52,393 nt of DNA from Candidatus Rokuibacteriota bacterium (GCA_030647435.1 JAUSJX010000141.1:1-52393), one strand, 5' to 3'; shown: positions 14,984-23,110, counted from the stretch's first letter. Made by a program: numbers and translations. Notes: generated from the letters alone by a model not told the origin.

Positions 14984-17035
14984 CTACAGCCTGGCGACCT
15001 GGACCAGGTTCGAGTGCAGCGCCGGCCCCCCGCCCATGTCCGCGAGCCGGTCGTCGGTGATCACGTTGACGCCGCGACCGCCCGCCTGGTGCTTGGACCA
15101 CCAGATGCCCTCGATGACGGCGAGGCCGGGGCGGGTGTCGTCCGTGAGCGTCGCGGTGAACCGCGCCTCACCTCGGGCGCTCCGCACCATCACGGCATCT
15201 CCGTCCGCGATTCCGCGCGGGCGGGCATCCTCGGGATGGAGGAACACCGAGGCGCCCCGCTGGCGGCGCCTCAGCTTGTCCGACTGGCTGAAGGACGAGT
15301 TCAGGAAGAAGCGGTTGGGCGGCACGATGCACTGGAGCGGGTAGCGCCGCGCCGCGGCCTCGTTCTCGGGCCCCTCGACGAGCGGCACGTACGTCGGCAG
15401 CGACGGCAGGCCCGCTCGAGCCATCGACTCGGAGACGAACTCGACCTTGCCCGAGGGCGTCGGCGCGCCGACGGCGAACGGCAGGTACGGCCGGCCGACG
15501 CTGAGGCGCACCGACCGCTCCGCCTTCAACCGCTCGTACGTGATGCCCGCGACCGAAAGGTCGCCGGACGCCAGCGCCTCCCGGATGAGAGCGGGCTCGT
15601 CCTTGGAGAAGTGCGGGTCGGCGAACCCCATCGCGCGAGCGAGCAGCCGGACCACGCGCCAGTTGGAGCGCGACTCCCCGGCCGGCTCGATGACCGGCTC
15701 GGCCAGCTGAAGGTAGAGGTGGCCGAAGGACTTGTACAGGTCCACGTGCTCCATCGACGTCGTGGCGGGCAGCACGATGTCGGCGTAGTCCGTCGTGTCG
15801 GTCAGGTGCTGCTCGTGGACGACCGTGAAGAGGTCCCCGCGGGCGAGGCCGCGCAGCACCAGCTCCTGGTTCGGCACGACCGAAGCGGGGTTCGAGTTGT
15901 AGACGTAGAGCGCTTTGACAGGCGGGCTCATGCCGGGGTCGGTCAGCGCCTGCCCCAAACGGATCATATTGATCGTCCTGGGTAGGCGCGCGGGCATGAG
16001 GTCGCGCCGCTCGAGGGCGGACAGGTCGAGCCCGAAAGAGCGCGTGGAGGACAGGAGCGCCCCGCCCGAGGGATGCGCATACGCGCCCGTGAGCGCCGGC
16101 AGGCACGCGATCGCGCGGCAGGTGCCGCCGCCGTTGTCGTGCCGAGAGAGCCCGATCCCCACGCGCAGGAACGACGCCTTCGTCGCCCCGTAGCGGCGCG
16201 CGAAGCTCACGATCGCCTCCGGCGTGAGCCCCGTGATCGCGGCGACGCGCTCCGGGTCGTACTGCTTGACGTGCTGCGCGAGCGGCCCGTAGCCGAGCGT
16301 GGCGCGGTGGATATACTCGTGGTCCACCAAGCCCTCTTCGATGAGCACGTGCATCATCCCCAGTGCCAGCGCGCCGTCCGTGCCCGGCCGAGGCTGGAGA
16401 TAGAGGTCCGCCGTCTTCGCGGTCTGCGTCCGGTAGGGATCGATGCACACGATGAAGGCGCCGCGCTTCCGCGCCCGCTTCACGAGCGACATGAGGTTGA
16501 TGTGCGTGTAGCTCGCGTTGATGCCCCACAGGACAACCAGGTCGGAACCGACCATCTGCTCGGCGTCGCTGCCGGCGACAGTGCCGAGCGTGGCCGTCCA
16601 TCCGGCGTACGCGGTCGTGACGCAGATCGTGCGGTCGAGCTGCGAGGCGCCCAGTGCGTGGAAGAGCGGGTGCCCGGCCCAGTACTGGAGGAGCCCCAGC
16701 GTGCCGCCGTAGGAGAACGGCAGGATGGCTTCCCCGCCCCACTGCGAGATCACGCCCCGCCACCGGCGCGCGATCAGGTCGATCGCGGCATCCCAGCCGA
16801 TGGGCTCGAAACGCCCCTCGCCCTTGGTCCCGACGCGCCTGAGCGGCGTCAGCACTCGCGTCGGGGCGTAGACCCGCTCGGCGTAGTCGTGAACTTTGCC
16901 GCAGACCACGCCGCGCGTGAAAGGGTGCGCGGGATCGCCGCCGACGTCGGTGACGCGGCCGTCGTCCACAGTGACGACGAGGGCGCACTGGGACGGGCAA
17001 TCGTGGGGGCAAACCGACTTCCGAATTTCATGCAT
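14984..17035 (-). CDS. Molybdopterin-dependent oxidoreductase (DMSO reductase superfamily)
   Basis: 683 residues. The N-terminal [4Fe-4S] motif is CPHDCPSQC at about residues 9-17 with the fourth Cys in RGVVCGKVHDYAERVY. Bis-MGD enzyme blocks follow: WDAAIDLIARRW, VVLWGINASYTHI, FIVCIDPYRTQTAKTADLYL and RPGTDGALALGMMHVL. The molydopterin dinucleotide-binding domain is C-terminal (RYPLQCIVPPNRFFLNSSFS, then FLHPEDARPRGI). No Tat signal is seen, so it is probably cytoplasmic. The substrate is unknown; the single-subunit form without Fe-S partner genes resembles assimilatory or orphan members. The ATG at 17035 is chosen because the Cys motif follows closely. Transcription diverges from the BT1 transporter with a 36-bp gap. 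Confidence 0.9.
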   Translation of the reverse strand: MHEIRKSVCPHDCPSQCALVVTVDDGRVTDVGGDPAHPFTRGVVCGKVHDYAERVYAPTRVLTPLRRVGTKGEGRFEPIGWDAAIDLIARRWRGVISQWGGEAILPFSYGGTLGLLQYWAGHPLFHALGASQLDRTICVTTAYAGWTATLGTVAGSDAEQMVGSDLVVLWGINASYTHINLMSLVKRARKRGAFIVCIDPYRTQTAKTADLYLQPRPGTDGALALGMMHVLIEEGLVDHEYIHRATLGYGPLAQHVKQYDPERVAAITGLTPEAIVSFARRYGATKASFLRVGIGLSRHDNGGGTCRAIACLPALTGAYAHPSGGALLSSTRSFGLDLSALERRDLMPARLPRTINMIRLGQALTDPGMSPPVKALYVYNSNPASVVPNQELVLRGLARGDLFTVVHEQHLTDTTDYADIVLPATTSMEHVDLYKSFGHLYLQLAEPVIEPAGESRSNWRVVRLLARAMGFADPHFSKDEPALIREALASGDLSVAGITYERLKAERSVRLSVGRPYLPFAVGAPTPSGKVEFVSESMARAGLPSLPTYVPLVEGPENEAAARRYPLQCIVPPNRFFLNSSFSQSDKLRRRQRGASVFLHPEDARPRGIADGDAVMVRSARGEARFTATLTDDTRPGLAVIEGIWWSKHQAGGRGVNVITDDRLADMGGGPALHSNLVQVARL

Positions 17036-17059
17036 GACGCAACAGAGTAGCACACGTTG

Positions 17060-17065
17060 TATAGT
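17060..17065 (+). promoter_or_regulatory. -10 element giving a leaderless transporter transcript
   Basis: TATAGT sits 7 nt before the ATG at 17072, so transcription would start at or next to the start codon. No ribosome binding site is present between them. Confidence 0.45.
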
Positions 17066-17071
17066 GCTCAA

Positions 17072-18322
17072 ATGCTCGCCCGGCTCAAGGCGCTGCACCC
17101 GTTCCAGACGCCGGACGCCAAGCGCCTGGCCGTGCTCTTCGGCATCGTCTACTTTGCCCAAGGCATGTGGTACCTGCCGAACCAGACCATCACGATCTCG
17201 CTGAAGGACGGAGGCCTGTCGGCGGGACAGGTCGCCGGCTTTTTCGCCATCACCACGGTGCCGTGGCTGATCAAGCCCGTCTACGGTCTCCTGTCCGACT
17301 TCGTGCCGCTCTTCGGCTACCGCCGGAAAAGCTACCTCTTGTTCACATCGGCGACGGCGGCCGCAGCCGGGCTGTTCCTCGGCGTGACGGGAGATCACGC
17401 GTACTGGCGGATGGCGGCGTTCGTCACGCTGATGGCGCTGGGGCTCGCCTTCACCGACGTGCTGGTGGACGCGCTGATGGTCGAGAACGGCAAGCCCATG
17501 GGTTTGACGGGCGCCTTCCAATCCGTCCAGTGGGGCGCCATCACGACCGCGTCCATCCTCGTGGGCGAGCTCGGCGGGTACCTCGCCGAGCACCGGCGCC
17601 TGCACGCCGCCTTCTTCCTCGCCGCCTGCTTTCCTCTGGTCTCGCTCCTGATGGCCGCCTTCTTCGTCCGCGAAGCCCCCGCGCGGGCGGACCGCGAGGC
17701 CTTCGCGACCACCTGGGCCGCCATCCGGGACGCCTTGCGCGAGCGAGAGGTCTGGGTGGTCGGAGGCTTCCTTCTCTTCTGGACCTTCAGCCCGTCCTTC
17801 GGGCCGGCGATGCTCTACTACCAGACCGACCACCTGCACTTCTCTCAGCAGTTCATCGGCCACCTGGCGGCGATCGCGGCGGTGGGGAGCGTCGCCGGAG
17901 CCTTCATCTACGCGCCGCTGTCGCGCCGGGTGCCGCTCACGCGGCTCATCAACTTCTCCATCGGCGCCGCCGTCATCGGGACGCTGGCCTATCTCGTGTA
18001 CCGCGGCCCCGTCTCGGCCATCATCATCGACGTCGTCTTCGGCTGCGTGGGCATGATCACCCAGCTCGCCTTCCTCGACCTGGCGGCCAAGTCGTGCCCA
18101 CGCCGCGTCGAGGCGACCTTCTTCTCGCTCCTCATGTCCGTCTACAACGGCGGCAGCCAGATCTCGCAGAATGTCGGGGGCCGGCTCTACGATTCCTTCG
18201 GCTTCACCCCGCTCGTCCTGATCTCGACGACGTTCACCGCGGCGGCGTGGCTGCTGGTCCCGCTCGTCAGGATCGACCGCATCGAGGCCAAGGCGAAGCA
18301 GGCCCAGGTGTCCGCCTCCTGA
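17072..18322 (+). CDS. BT1/folate-biopterin-type MFS transporter
   Basis: 416 residues with about twelve membrane segments. The N-terminal half contains GIVYFAQGMWYLPNQTITIS then PWLIKPVYGLLSDFVPLFGY, which is the signature region of the BT1 (PF03092) branch of the major facilitator superfamily. Substrates of characterised members are folates and pterins; bacterial substrates are mostly unknown. A TTG at 17057 would add five residues, but the ATG at 17072 is 7 nt downstream of a TATAGT and is preferred as a leaderless start. The stop overlaps the ATG of the next flippase gene by 1 nt, so the two are co-expressed. Confidence 0.85.
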   Translation: MLARLKALHPFQTPDAKRLAVLFGIVYFAQGMWYLPNQTITISLKDGGLSAGQVAGFFAITTVPWLIKPVYGLLSDFVPLFGYRRKSYLLFTSATAAAAGLFLGVTGDHAYWRMAAFVTLMALGLAFTDVLVDALMVENGKPMGLTGAFQSVQWGAITTASILVGELGGYLAEHRRLHAAFFLAACFPLVSLLMAAFFVREAPARADREAFATTWAAIRDALREREVWVVGGFLLFWTFSPSFGPAMLYYQTDHLHFSQQFIGHLAAIAAVGSVAGAFIYAPLSRRVPLTRLINFSIGAAVIGTLAYLVYRGPVSAIIIDVVFGCVGMITQLAFLDLAAKSCPRRVEATFFSLLMSVYNGGSQISQNVGGRLYDSFGFTPLVLISTTFTAAAWLLVPLVRIDRIEAKAKQAQVSAS

Positions 18323-19296
18323 TGCGGCTGGTTCGCCTGGGCCTGCTCGTCTGCGGCGCCGCGCTCTTCGTGTGGCTGCTCGCCACCATCGGCCCCGGCG
18401 CGGTCGTCCAAGCCTTCGCGGATCTGTCGTGGCGGCTCCTGATCATCCTCGTCTTCCCCTTCGGACTCACCACGCTCCTCGACACGCTCGGGTGGCGCTA
18501 CGCCTTCCGCCGCGACACGGTGCCGTTCAGGGCGCTGCTGGCCTCCCGCCTCGCGGGCGAGGCCTTCAACCTCACGACACCCACGGCCTCGATGGGCGGC
18601 GAGGCCGTCAAGGCCTGGCTCGTGAGACCGTGGGCGCCGCTCACCGAGGGCCTGCCGTCCGTGATCGTCGCCAAGACGACCATCACCATCGGGCAGGCGC
18701 TCTTCGTCGTGGTCGGGCTCGTCGCGGCCCACGCGGCCCTGCCGTCTGACTCCCTCGTCGTCCGCGGCATGGAGTGGCTGCTCGTGGTCCAGGTGCTGGC
18801 CGTAGGCGGCTTCGTCGCCGTCCAGGCCGGCGGAGCCCTCCGCGGCAGCACGCGGTGGCTCCAGAAGCTCGGATGGCTCTCGGGCAGTCGCCTCGAATCG
18901 GTCACCCAGGTCAACGACGAGCTGGCCCACTTCTACCGCCGCGAGCCCAAGCGCCTGGCGCTGTCGATCCTCTTCCACTTCCTGGCGTGGCTCATCGGCG
19001 CGCTCGAGCCCTGGCTCATCCTGCGCTGGATCGGGCTGCCGGTCTCGCTCGCCGAAGCCACCGCCATCGAGGCCTTCAGCAGCGGCATCCGCTTTGCGGC
19101 CTTCCTCGTGCCGGGCTACCTGGGCGCCCTCGAGGCGGGACACGTGGCGATCTTCGCCGCGCTCGGGCTGGGCGCGCCCGCGGGGCTGTCCTTCACGCTG
19201 ATACGCCGCGTGCGCGAAGCCGCGTGGACGGGGCTGGGCTTTCTCGCGTTGGCGCCGCTAAGGGCCCAAGCTCCCCCAACCGCCGACAAACTCTAG
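18322..19296 (+). CDS. Second UPF0104 flippase-type membrane protein
   Basis: 324 residues with about eight membrane segments. It carries SRLAGEAFNLTTPTASMGGE at about residues 75-95 and has the same topology as the protein at 8251-9264, so the two are paralogues. Family PF03706 comprises the membrane domains of lysylphosphatidylglycerol synthase and related lipid flippases; no transferase domain is attached here. It is translationally linked to the BT1 transporter (TGATG-type 1-nt overlap). A common role in exporting a modified lipid or an isoprenoid-linked product is possible but not shown. Confidence 0.85.
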   Translation: MRLVRLGLLVCGAALFVWLLATIGPGAVVQAFADLSWRLLIILVFPFGLTTLLDTLGWRYAFRRDTVPFRALLASRLAGEAFNLTTPTASMGGEAVKAWLVRPWAPLTEGLPSVIVAKTTITIGQALFVVVGLVAAHAALPSDSLVVRGMEWLLVVQVLAVGGFVAVQAGGALRGSTRWLQKLGWLSGSRLESVTQVNDELAHFYRREPKRLALSILFHFLAWLIGALEPWLILRWIGLPVSLAEATAIEAFSSGIRFAAFLVPGYLGALEAGHVAIFAALGLGAPAGLSFTLIRRVREAAWTGLGFLALAPLRAQAPPTADKL

Positions 19297-19338
19297 TCCG
19301 CGCTGTCCACGGCGAGCGGACCAAGACCGGGCGGGTGG

Positions 19339-19461
19339 CGTCGGGGGCGGGGGCTGCGCGGCCGGCTTCGTTCCCCCTTCGCAAGTGCCCGCAGCCCGCA
19401 GGGCTGCGATTCACGCCAGCGTAGGGTGACGTAGCCGGCCGCGCAGCCCCCGCCCCCGACG
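19339..19461. repeat. Perfect 29-bp inverted repeat between convergent genes
   Basis: Positions 19339-19367 and 19433-19461 are exact reverse complements (29 bp). The 65-nt loop holds a second hairpin (GCAGCCC 19391-19397 with GGGCTGC 19401-19407). It lies between the 3' ends of the flippase and pyroglutamyl peptidase genes, so it may be a bidirectional terminator or a small palindromic element. No other gene is seen in 19297-19508. Confidence 0.85.
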
Positions 19462-19508
19462 ACAGGCCCCGCCCGCCTAGCGCGCGGTTAGCTTATGACC
19501 GGACTACG

Positions 19509-20135
19509 CTAGGACGGACGGCCGGCGAGGTGTTCGCTGATTACCCGCAGAGCCGCCTCGACGGCGCGCACGCCGATGGCGGGATCCATGCTCGGCTGGT
19601 CGAGCCCCGAGGCGACGACCATCGCGGGCGAGAGCGGGACGTGCATGAAACCGGCGAGCGTCCCGCTCGACGCAGCGCTCACGGCGTGGAGTGTGGCGTA
19701 GAGCGTCTGGTTGCAGAGATACGTGCCGGCCGTGTTGGAGAGATACGCGGGGACGCCGTCCCGCGTGAGTGCCTCGAGGATGGCCGCCAGCGGCAGCGTT
19801 GCGAGATAGGCCGCCGGGCCGCCCGGCACGCAGGGCTCGCCGCTCGCCTGGTAGCCGGCATTGTCGGCCACCTCGTAGTCCATCATGTTCACGGCCACCC
19901 GCTCGAGCGCGATCCGCGCCCGCCCTGCGGCTAGCCCCACATGCAGCACCGCCAGCGGATCGTGCTCATGGAGGAGGCGCCGGGCCGCGATCCCGGCCTC
20001 GACGTGGTGCACCGGCAGGATCGCGGCGCGGACGGGCAGGCCTCCGACCACGCGGCCGTCCACGGCCTTTGCGATCTCCTCGGAGGGGTTGGACGGATGT
20101 CCGCCGAAGGGCTCGAAGCCCGTGACGAGGATCAT
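19509..20135 (-). CDS. pcp: Pyrrolidone-carboxylate (pyroglutamyl) peptidase
   Basis: 208 residues. It removes N-terminal pyroglutamate from peptides in the cytoplasm. It begins MILVTGFEPFGGHPSNPSEE, the family's signature start. The catalytic triad is visible: Glu about 78 (ALERVAVN), Cys about 141 (NTAGTYLCNQTLY) and His about 165 (GFMHVPLSP), in line with the family's E81/C144/H168. The ATG at 20135 has GGGAGGAG just upstream and overlaps the stop of the TfoX-like gene (ATGA). Length is normal. Confidence 0.94.
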   Translation of the reverse strand: MILVTGFEPFGGHPSNPSEEIAKAVDGRVVGGLPVRAAILPVHHVEAGIAARRLLHEHDPLAVLHVGLAAGRARIALERVAVNMMDYEVADNAGYQASGEPCVPGGPAAYLATLPLAAILEALTRDGVPAYLSNTAGTYLCNQTLYATLHAVSAASSGTLAGFMHVPLSPAMVVASGLDQPSMDPAIGVRAVEAALRVISEHLAGRPS

Positions 20136-20551
20136 GGCTCCTCCCGGTCCTCCCGCTCGACGATCTTCTTTGCCCTCTCGTAGCTCTTCTTGAGCCAGGA
20201 CATCGCACGCCCCGCGTCCCGCAGCTCCTGGACGTGGCAGATGACCCACCCCTGCCCGCCCAGGCGCGGGTGCGGCGTGAAGACGCCGGAATCCACCGCG
20301 CGGCGCTGGTCCTCCGCCGTGAGCCGGATCCAGAGGTCGGTGTCCTTGGTCCGAAGCGGGAAGCAGGCGAAGAGGCGCGGCCCCACGAAGTAGCCCCAGC
20401 GCCCGAACATGGGCGTGATCTTCACCCCGGGCCAGCCGCCGAGGATCTCGTTGAGCGCGCCGCCTGTCCCGGTGCCGCCCTTCTCGAGGCTGCGCCGCGT
20501 GCTGCGCCCCGCGCCGAGCCCGCGTACTCTCCGCGGAGGCGCTATGGCCAG
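20132..20551 (-). CDS. TfoX N-terminal-domain-like protein, start codon uncertain
   Basis: About 115-139 residues. The recognisable part starts at ALNEILGGWPGVKITPMFGR and continues YFVGPRLFACFPLRTKDTDLWIRL, matching the small TfoX N-terminal (PF04993) fold whose MFG motif is diagnostic. The C-terminus (RAMSWLKKSYERAKKIVERE) is a charged helix. In this frame I find no ATG, GTG or TTG between the end of the DABB gene and the domain; a CTG at 20551, overlapping that gene's end, is the only near-cognate start. It could use a non-standard start, or the 5' end may carry a frameshift or sequence error. The gene is coupled to pcp by a 4-nt overlap. Confidence 0.65.
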   Translation of the reverse strand: MAIAPPRRVRGLGAGRSTRRSLEKGGTGTGGALNEILGGWPGVKITPMFGRWGYFVGPRLFACFPLRTKDTDLWIRLTAEDQRRAVDSGVFTPHPRLGGQGWVICHVQELRDAGRAMSWLKKSYERAKKIVEREDREEP

Positions 20552-20853
20552 ACCTGTGTGTACGCGAAGCGCGCCCGCTCCGAGACCTTGCCGAACCAGC
20601 GGTCGTAGTCTCGCCTGAGCGCCTTCATGTGGCCCGACTTCATCAGCGCGCGGAAGGTCTTCTCGTCCTGGACCTCGTAGACGGCCATGTAGCGGAACTT
20701 GTCCTCGCCCATGATGGCCTTGTAGCGCCGCGCGCTCACCGCCCCGGGGTAGCGCAGGAACTGCGGGCAGTGCTTGTAGTTGTACCAGCGGTTGAACGCG
20801 GCTTCCTTCTTCCGGGGGATGGTCGCCTTGACGATGAAGAGCACCGTGGCCAT
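20542..20853 (-). CDS. Small dimeric alpha-beta barrel (DABB/EthD-like) protein
   Basis: 103 residues. The pattern is that of EthD/ABM-type dimeric alpha-beta barrels: strand VLFIVKATIPRKKEAAFNRW, helix with YKHCPQFLRYPG, then RYMAVYEVQDEKTFRALMKS. Such proteins are small oxygenases or decarboxylases of hydrophobic compounds, or have unknown roles; no specific function can be assigned. AAGGAGG stands 4 nt before the ATG, a strong site. Its leader contains a copy of a dispersed repeat (20873-20920). Confidence 0.75.
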   Translation of the reverse strand: MATVLFIVKATIPRKKEAAFNRWYNYKHCPQFLRYPGAVSARRYKAIMGEDKFRYMAVYEVQDEKTFRALMKSGHMKALRRDYDRWFGKVSERARFAYTQVWP

Positions 20854-20872
20854 GGAGCCTCCTTTTCAGCCC

Positions 20873-20920
20873 TCGCCTCACCGCTTAGGCACCTCCGGCG
20901 GCTCGGCAGCGTTTCGGCTC
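20873..20920 (-). repeat. Dispersed intergenic repeat, copy 1
   Basis: On the minus strand it reads GAGCCGAAACGCTGCCGAGC, then about 14 variable bases, and ends AGCGGTGAGGCGA. The same two conserved blocks at the same spacing occur on the plus strand at 48033-48081. This copy lies between the MFS gene end and the DABB gene start. Confidence 0.7.
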
Positions 20921-20941
20921 GAACTTCCTTGGGTTAGCGGT

Positions 20942-22162
20942 TCACCGCTTGCCGCCCGCGAGCCTGCGGGACTCGGGCAGCGCGCGCAGCCAGAGCATCG
21001 AGAGCAGGCCGAGCACGCCGCCCACGCCCAGGACCGAGAAGGCCCAGCCCCATCCGGCGACTGAGGCGCTCCGCCCGCCGTAGAGGTCGAGCACCCATCC
21101 GAAGACGAGCGGCGCGACGGCCCCGGCGCCGAAGCCCAACAGGGAACGCACGGCGAGCGCCGAGCCCAGCCGCTCAGGCCTCACCGTCTCGGTGATCCCG
21201 GTCGAGTATACCGACGAATCGCCGAGGGCGGAAAAGCCGTAGAGACTGCCGATGGCGACGATGAGAAGCAGCGGCGCCGCCAGCATCCAGCCGAAGCTGA
21301 AGGAGCAGGCGGAGCTGACGAGCATCATCGCCGCGATCACGGCAGTGCGGCCCCAGCGGTCGGACAGCGCGCCGCCGACTGCCGAGGCGACGATGCCCAT
21401 GACGTGGAAGAGGGCCGAGAGCGTCGCCCCGAGGCCCGCGGCGCGCTCGACGCCCGTGCCCTGGACGACCAACGCCGCGGCGACGAAGGCCGGCGTCCAC
21501 GCCCACATGCCGAGGAGCTCCCACGAATGGAAGACGTAGCCCACGATCATGAGCTGGGCGGGGCGGTTGCCCGAGAGGTCGGCGTCGAGGCTCCACCCCT
21601 GGCGCGGGCCCGCGCGCCGCGCACGCGAGCGCTCCCCTCGGAAGAGCGCGAGCGACAGGACGAAGCAGAGCAAGGGCCCCAGCGCCAGCACGCCCAGGGC
21701 CGCACGCCACCCCGCCCGCTCCACCATGATGCCGCCGATCACGAGCGCGATCACGTAGCCCATGGAGGAAGCGGCGAGGAACCAACCCACCGCCCGCCCC
21801 CGGCGCGCAGGCTCGAAGCGCTCCGCGAGCAGCATGATGCCCGGCGTGTAGATGCCCGAGACCGCGATGGCGACGGCGCCGAAGAGGAGCAGCGCCGAGA
21901 TGTGCCCTTGGGCCAGGACGGGGATCAGCAGCGACACCACCGCGGTCAGACCCGCCGAGGCGACGAAGACCACGCGCGGGTTCATGTAGTCCGCGAGCGC
22001 GGATACCACGACGAGCGCGACGGCAGTGCCGATCTGGTACGCGGAGGAGATGGAGCCCGCGGCCGTCGCCGACAGCCCCCACTCCTTCTGAACGACGGAG
22101 AGCACGGCCGGGTAGGCCATGGACATGGTGGAGCCGGTGGCCCGCGCCGCGCAGAGACCCAC
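20942..22162 (-). CDS. MFS transporter with an unusual 5' end
   Basis: About 406 residues, with around twelve membrane segments and MFS loop motifs (ALADYMNPRVVF after helix 2; GGALSDRWGRTAVIAA after helix 8). No substrate can be named. The first standard start is a GTG at 22162, which falls inside what looks like the first membrane helix. The same frame stays open upstream (PRALGDTLWLVGLCAARATG) to a TAG at 22211-22213, with no ATG/GTG/TTG in that interval. Either a CTG at 22165 or another near-cognate codon is used, or the 5' end was lost with the adjacent SDR deletion. Function may be impaired. Confidence 0.8.
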   Translation of the reverse strand: MGLCAARATGSTMSMAYPAVLSVVQKEWGLSATAAGSISSAYQIGTAVALVVVSALADYMNPRVVFVASAGLTAVVSLLIPVLAQGHISALLLFGAVAIAVSGIYTPGIMLLAERFEPARRGRAVGWFLAASSMGYVIALVIGGIMVERAGWRAALGVLALGPLLCFVLSLALFRGERSRARRAGPRQGWSLDADLSGNRPAQLMIVGYVFHSWELLGMWAWTPAFVAAALVVQGTGVERAAGLGATLSALFHVMGIVASAVGGALSDRWGRTAVIAAMMLVSSACSFSFGWMLAAPLLLIVAIGSLYGFSALGDSSVYSTGITETVRPERLGSALAVRSLLGFGAGAVAPLVFGWVLDLYGGRSASVAGWGWAFSVLGVGGVLGLLSMLWLRALPESRRLAGGKR

Positions 22163-22210
22163 CAGCCAGAGCGTGTCGCCGAGGGCTCGCGGCCGCGGCG
22201 CTGTGTCCGT

Positions 22211-22321
22211 CTATCTGTCCTTGGGGCGCGAGGCCGGGAGCCCGCCGTCGACGAGCGTGATGGCCCGGTAGAGACCGGTGCCGCCGCCGGTAACCAGCGC
22301 AGCCTTGCCCTGGAGAGTCAC
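22211..22321 (-). pseudogene. Short-chain dehydrogenase remnant, middle deleted
   Basis: A 36-codon open frame reads VTLQGKAALVTGGGTG at its start, the N-terminal Rossmann strand and glycine motif of SDR enzymes. It then goes directly to LYRAITLVDGGLPASRPKDR, the usual SDR C-terminus (VDGG). About 200 residues between the two are missing without frame loss. A GTG start with GGGGAG upstream is still present. Both ends of SDR genes encode TGG-type sequences, so deletion by recombination between short GC repeats is a likely cause (inference). It lies between the VOC protein gene and the MFS gene, on the same strand. Confidence 0.75.
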
Positions 22322-22336
22322 GGAGAGCTCCCCGAT

Positions 22337-23110
22337 CTAGGGGAAGTGGTAGCGGGAGATGTGGACGTGGACGCTGTTCGCCGCCTCGGGCTTGAGCGTG
22401 ATCTCGTTCGCCCCGTAGAACATCATGGCGTCCACCTTCTGCAGCCGCTGGACGAGCGGCGCCATCTCGGGCGCGACCATGGAGAGCGCCGCCATGCCGA
22501 GCGCGCCGCCCACCTCTGCCGCCGGCACCATCATCAGCGTCCCGCCGCCGGACCAGCCGACCATGCTCCGCGGCCCGTCGTTGACGGCGACCTCGGGCAG
22601 CCCGAAGAGCTGCTGGAAGGTCTTCCCCGTCTCCTGCGGATCGCGACAGCCGATGACGAGACGCTTGAAGCGTACGGGTGAGTCCGCGAGGACATCATCA
22701 TGCTGCGGCGTCGCGAGCTCGACCAGCACGCCGGCGCACGCGGTCGGGCTGAGGAAGACGATGCGCCCCGCCAGCCCCTGCCGCGGCGTCTGGTCGATCA
22801 GCGCCACGTTCTGGGCCTTGAGGGTGCCGAGGTCGGTGTCGACGTTCGGCGTCTCGAGGCAGACGTGGTGCAGCCCTTCGCCGTGCTTGGCGAGGAAGCG
22901 CGCCACGCCCGTGTCCCTGCGCGTCGGCTCGAGCAGCTCGATCTCGCTGTCACCCGCGGCCAGGAGCGCAGCGCGCACACCCTGGTCGGCGATTTCCGCC
23001 TCGCGGACGAGCGGGAGTCCCAAGGCGTCCCGCCAGAAGCGGCTGGCGCGCGCCAGGCTCTCGACCACGACGCCGACGTGATGGATCTTCTTGATCATGC
23101 GTTGAGTCAT
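22337..23110 (-). CDS. Methylmalonyl-CoA epimerase-like VOC protein with a second VOC half
   Basis: 257 residues. The first about 135 residues match methylmalonyl-CoA epimerase: IKKIHHVGVVVESLARASRF, then SEIELLEPT and HGEGLHHVCLETPNVDTDL, with metal-binding His and Glu positions in place. A second, weaker VOC-type half follows (RLVIGCRDPQETGKTFQQLF to the C-terminus). Epimerases are usually about 140 residues, so this is an extended form and may act on another acyl-CoA or ring substrate. A downstream ATG at 23098 (MIKKIHH) is an alternative start. The 97-nt gap to the aldo/keto reductase shows nothing clear. Confidence 0.8.
   Translation of the reverse strand: MTQRMIKKIHHVGVVVESLARASRFWRDALGLPLVREAEIADQGVRAALLAAGDSEIELLEPTRRDTGVARFLAKHGEGLHHVCLETPNVDTDLGTLKAQNVALIDQTPRQGLAGRIVFLSPTACAGVLVELATPQHDDVLADSPVRFKRLVIGCRDPQETGKTFQQLFGLPEVAVNDGPRSMVGWSGGGTLMMVPAAEVGGALGMAALSMVAPEMAPLVQRLQKVDAMMFYGANEITLKPEAANSVHVHISRYHFP

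Noticed and set aside
13804-15060. A 418-codon plus-strand frame over malate synthase
   Set aside because: Low-complexity, with no recognisable motifs; malate synthase on the minus strand explains the region.
16073-17050. A 325-codon plus-strand frame over the molybdopterin oxidoreductase
   Set aside because: Shadow composition, and it would overlap the divergent start region; no family features.
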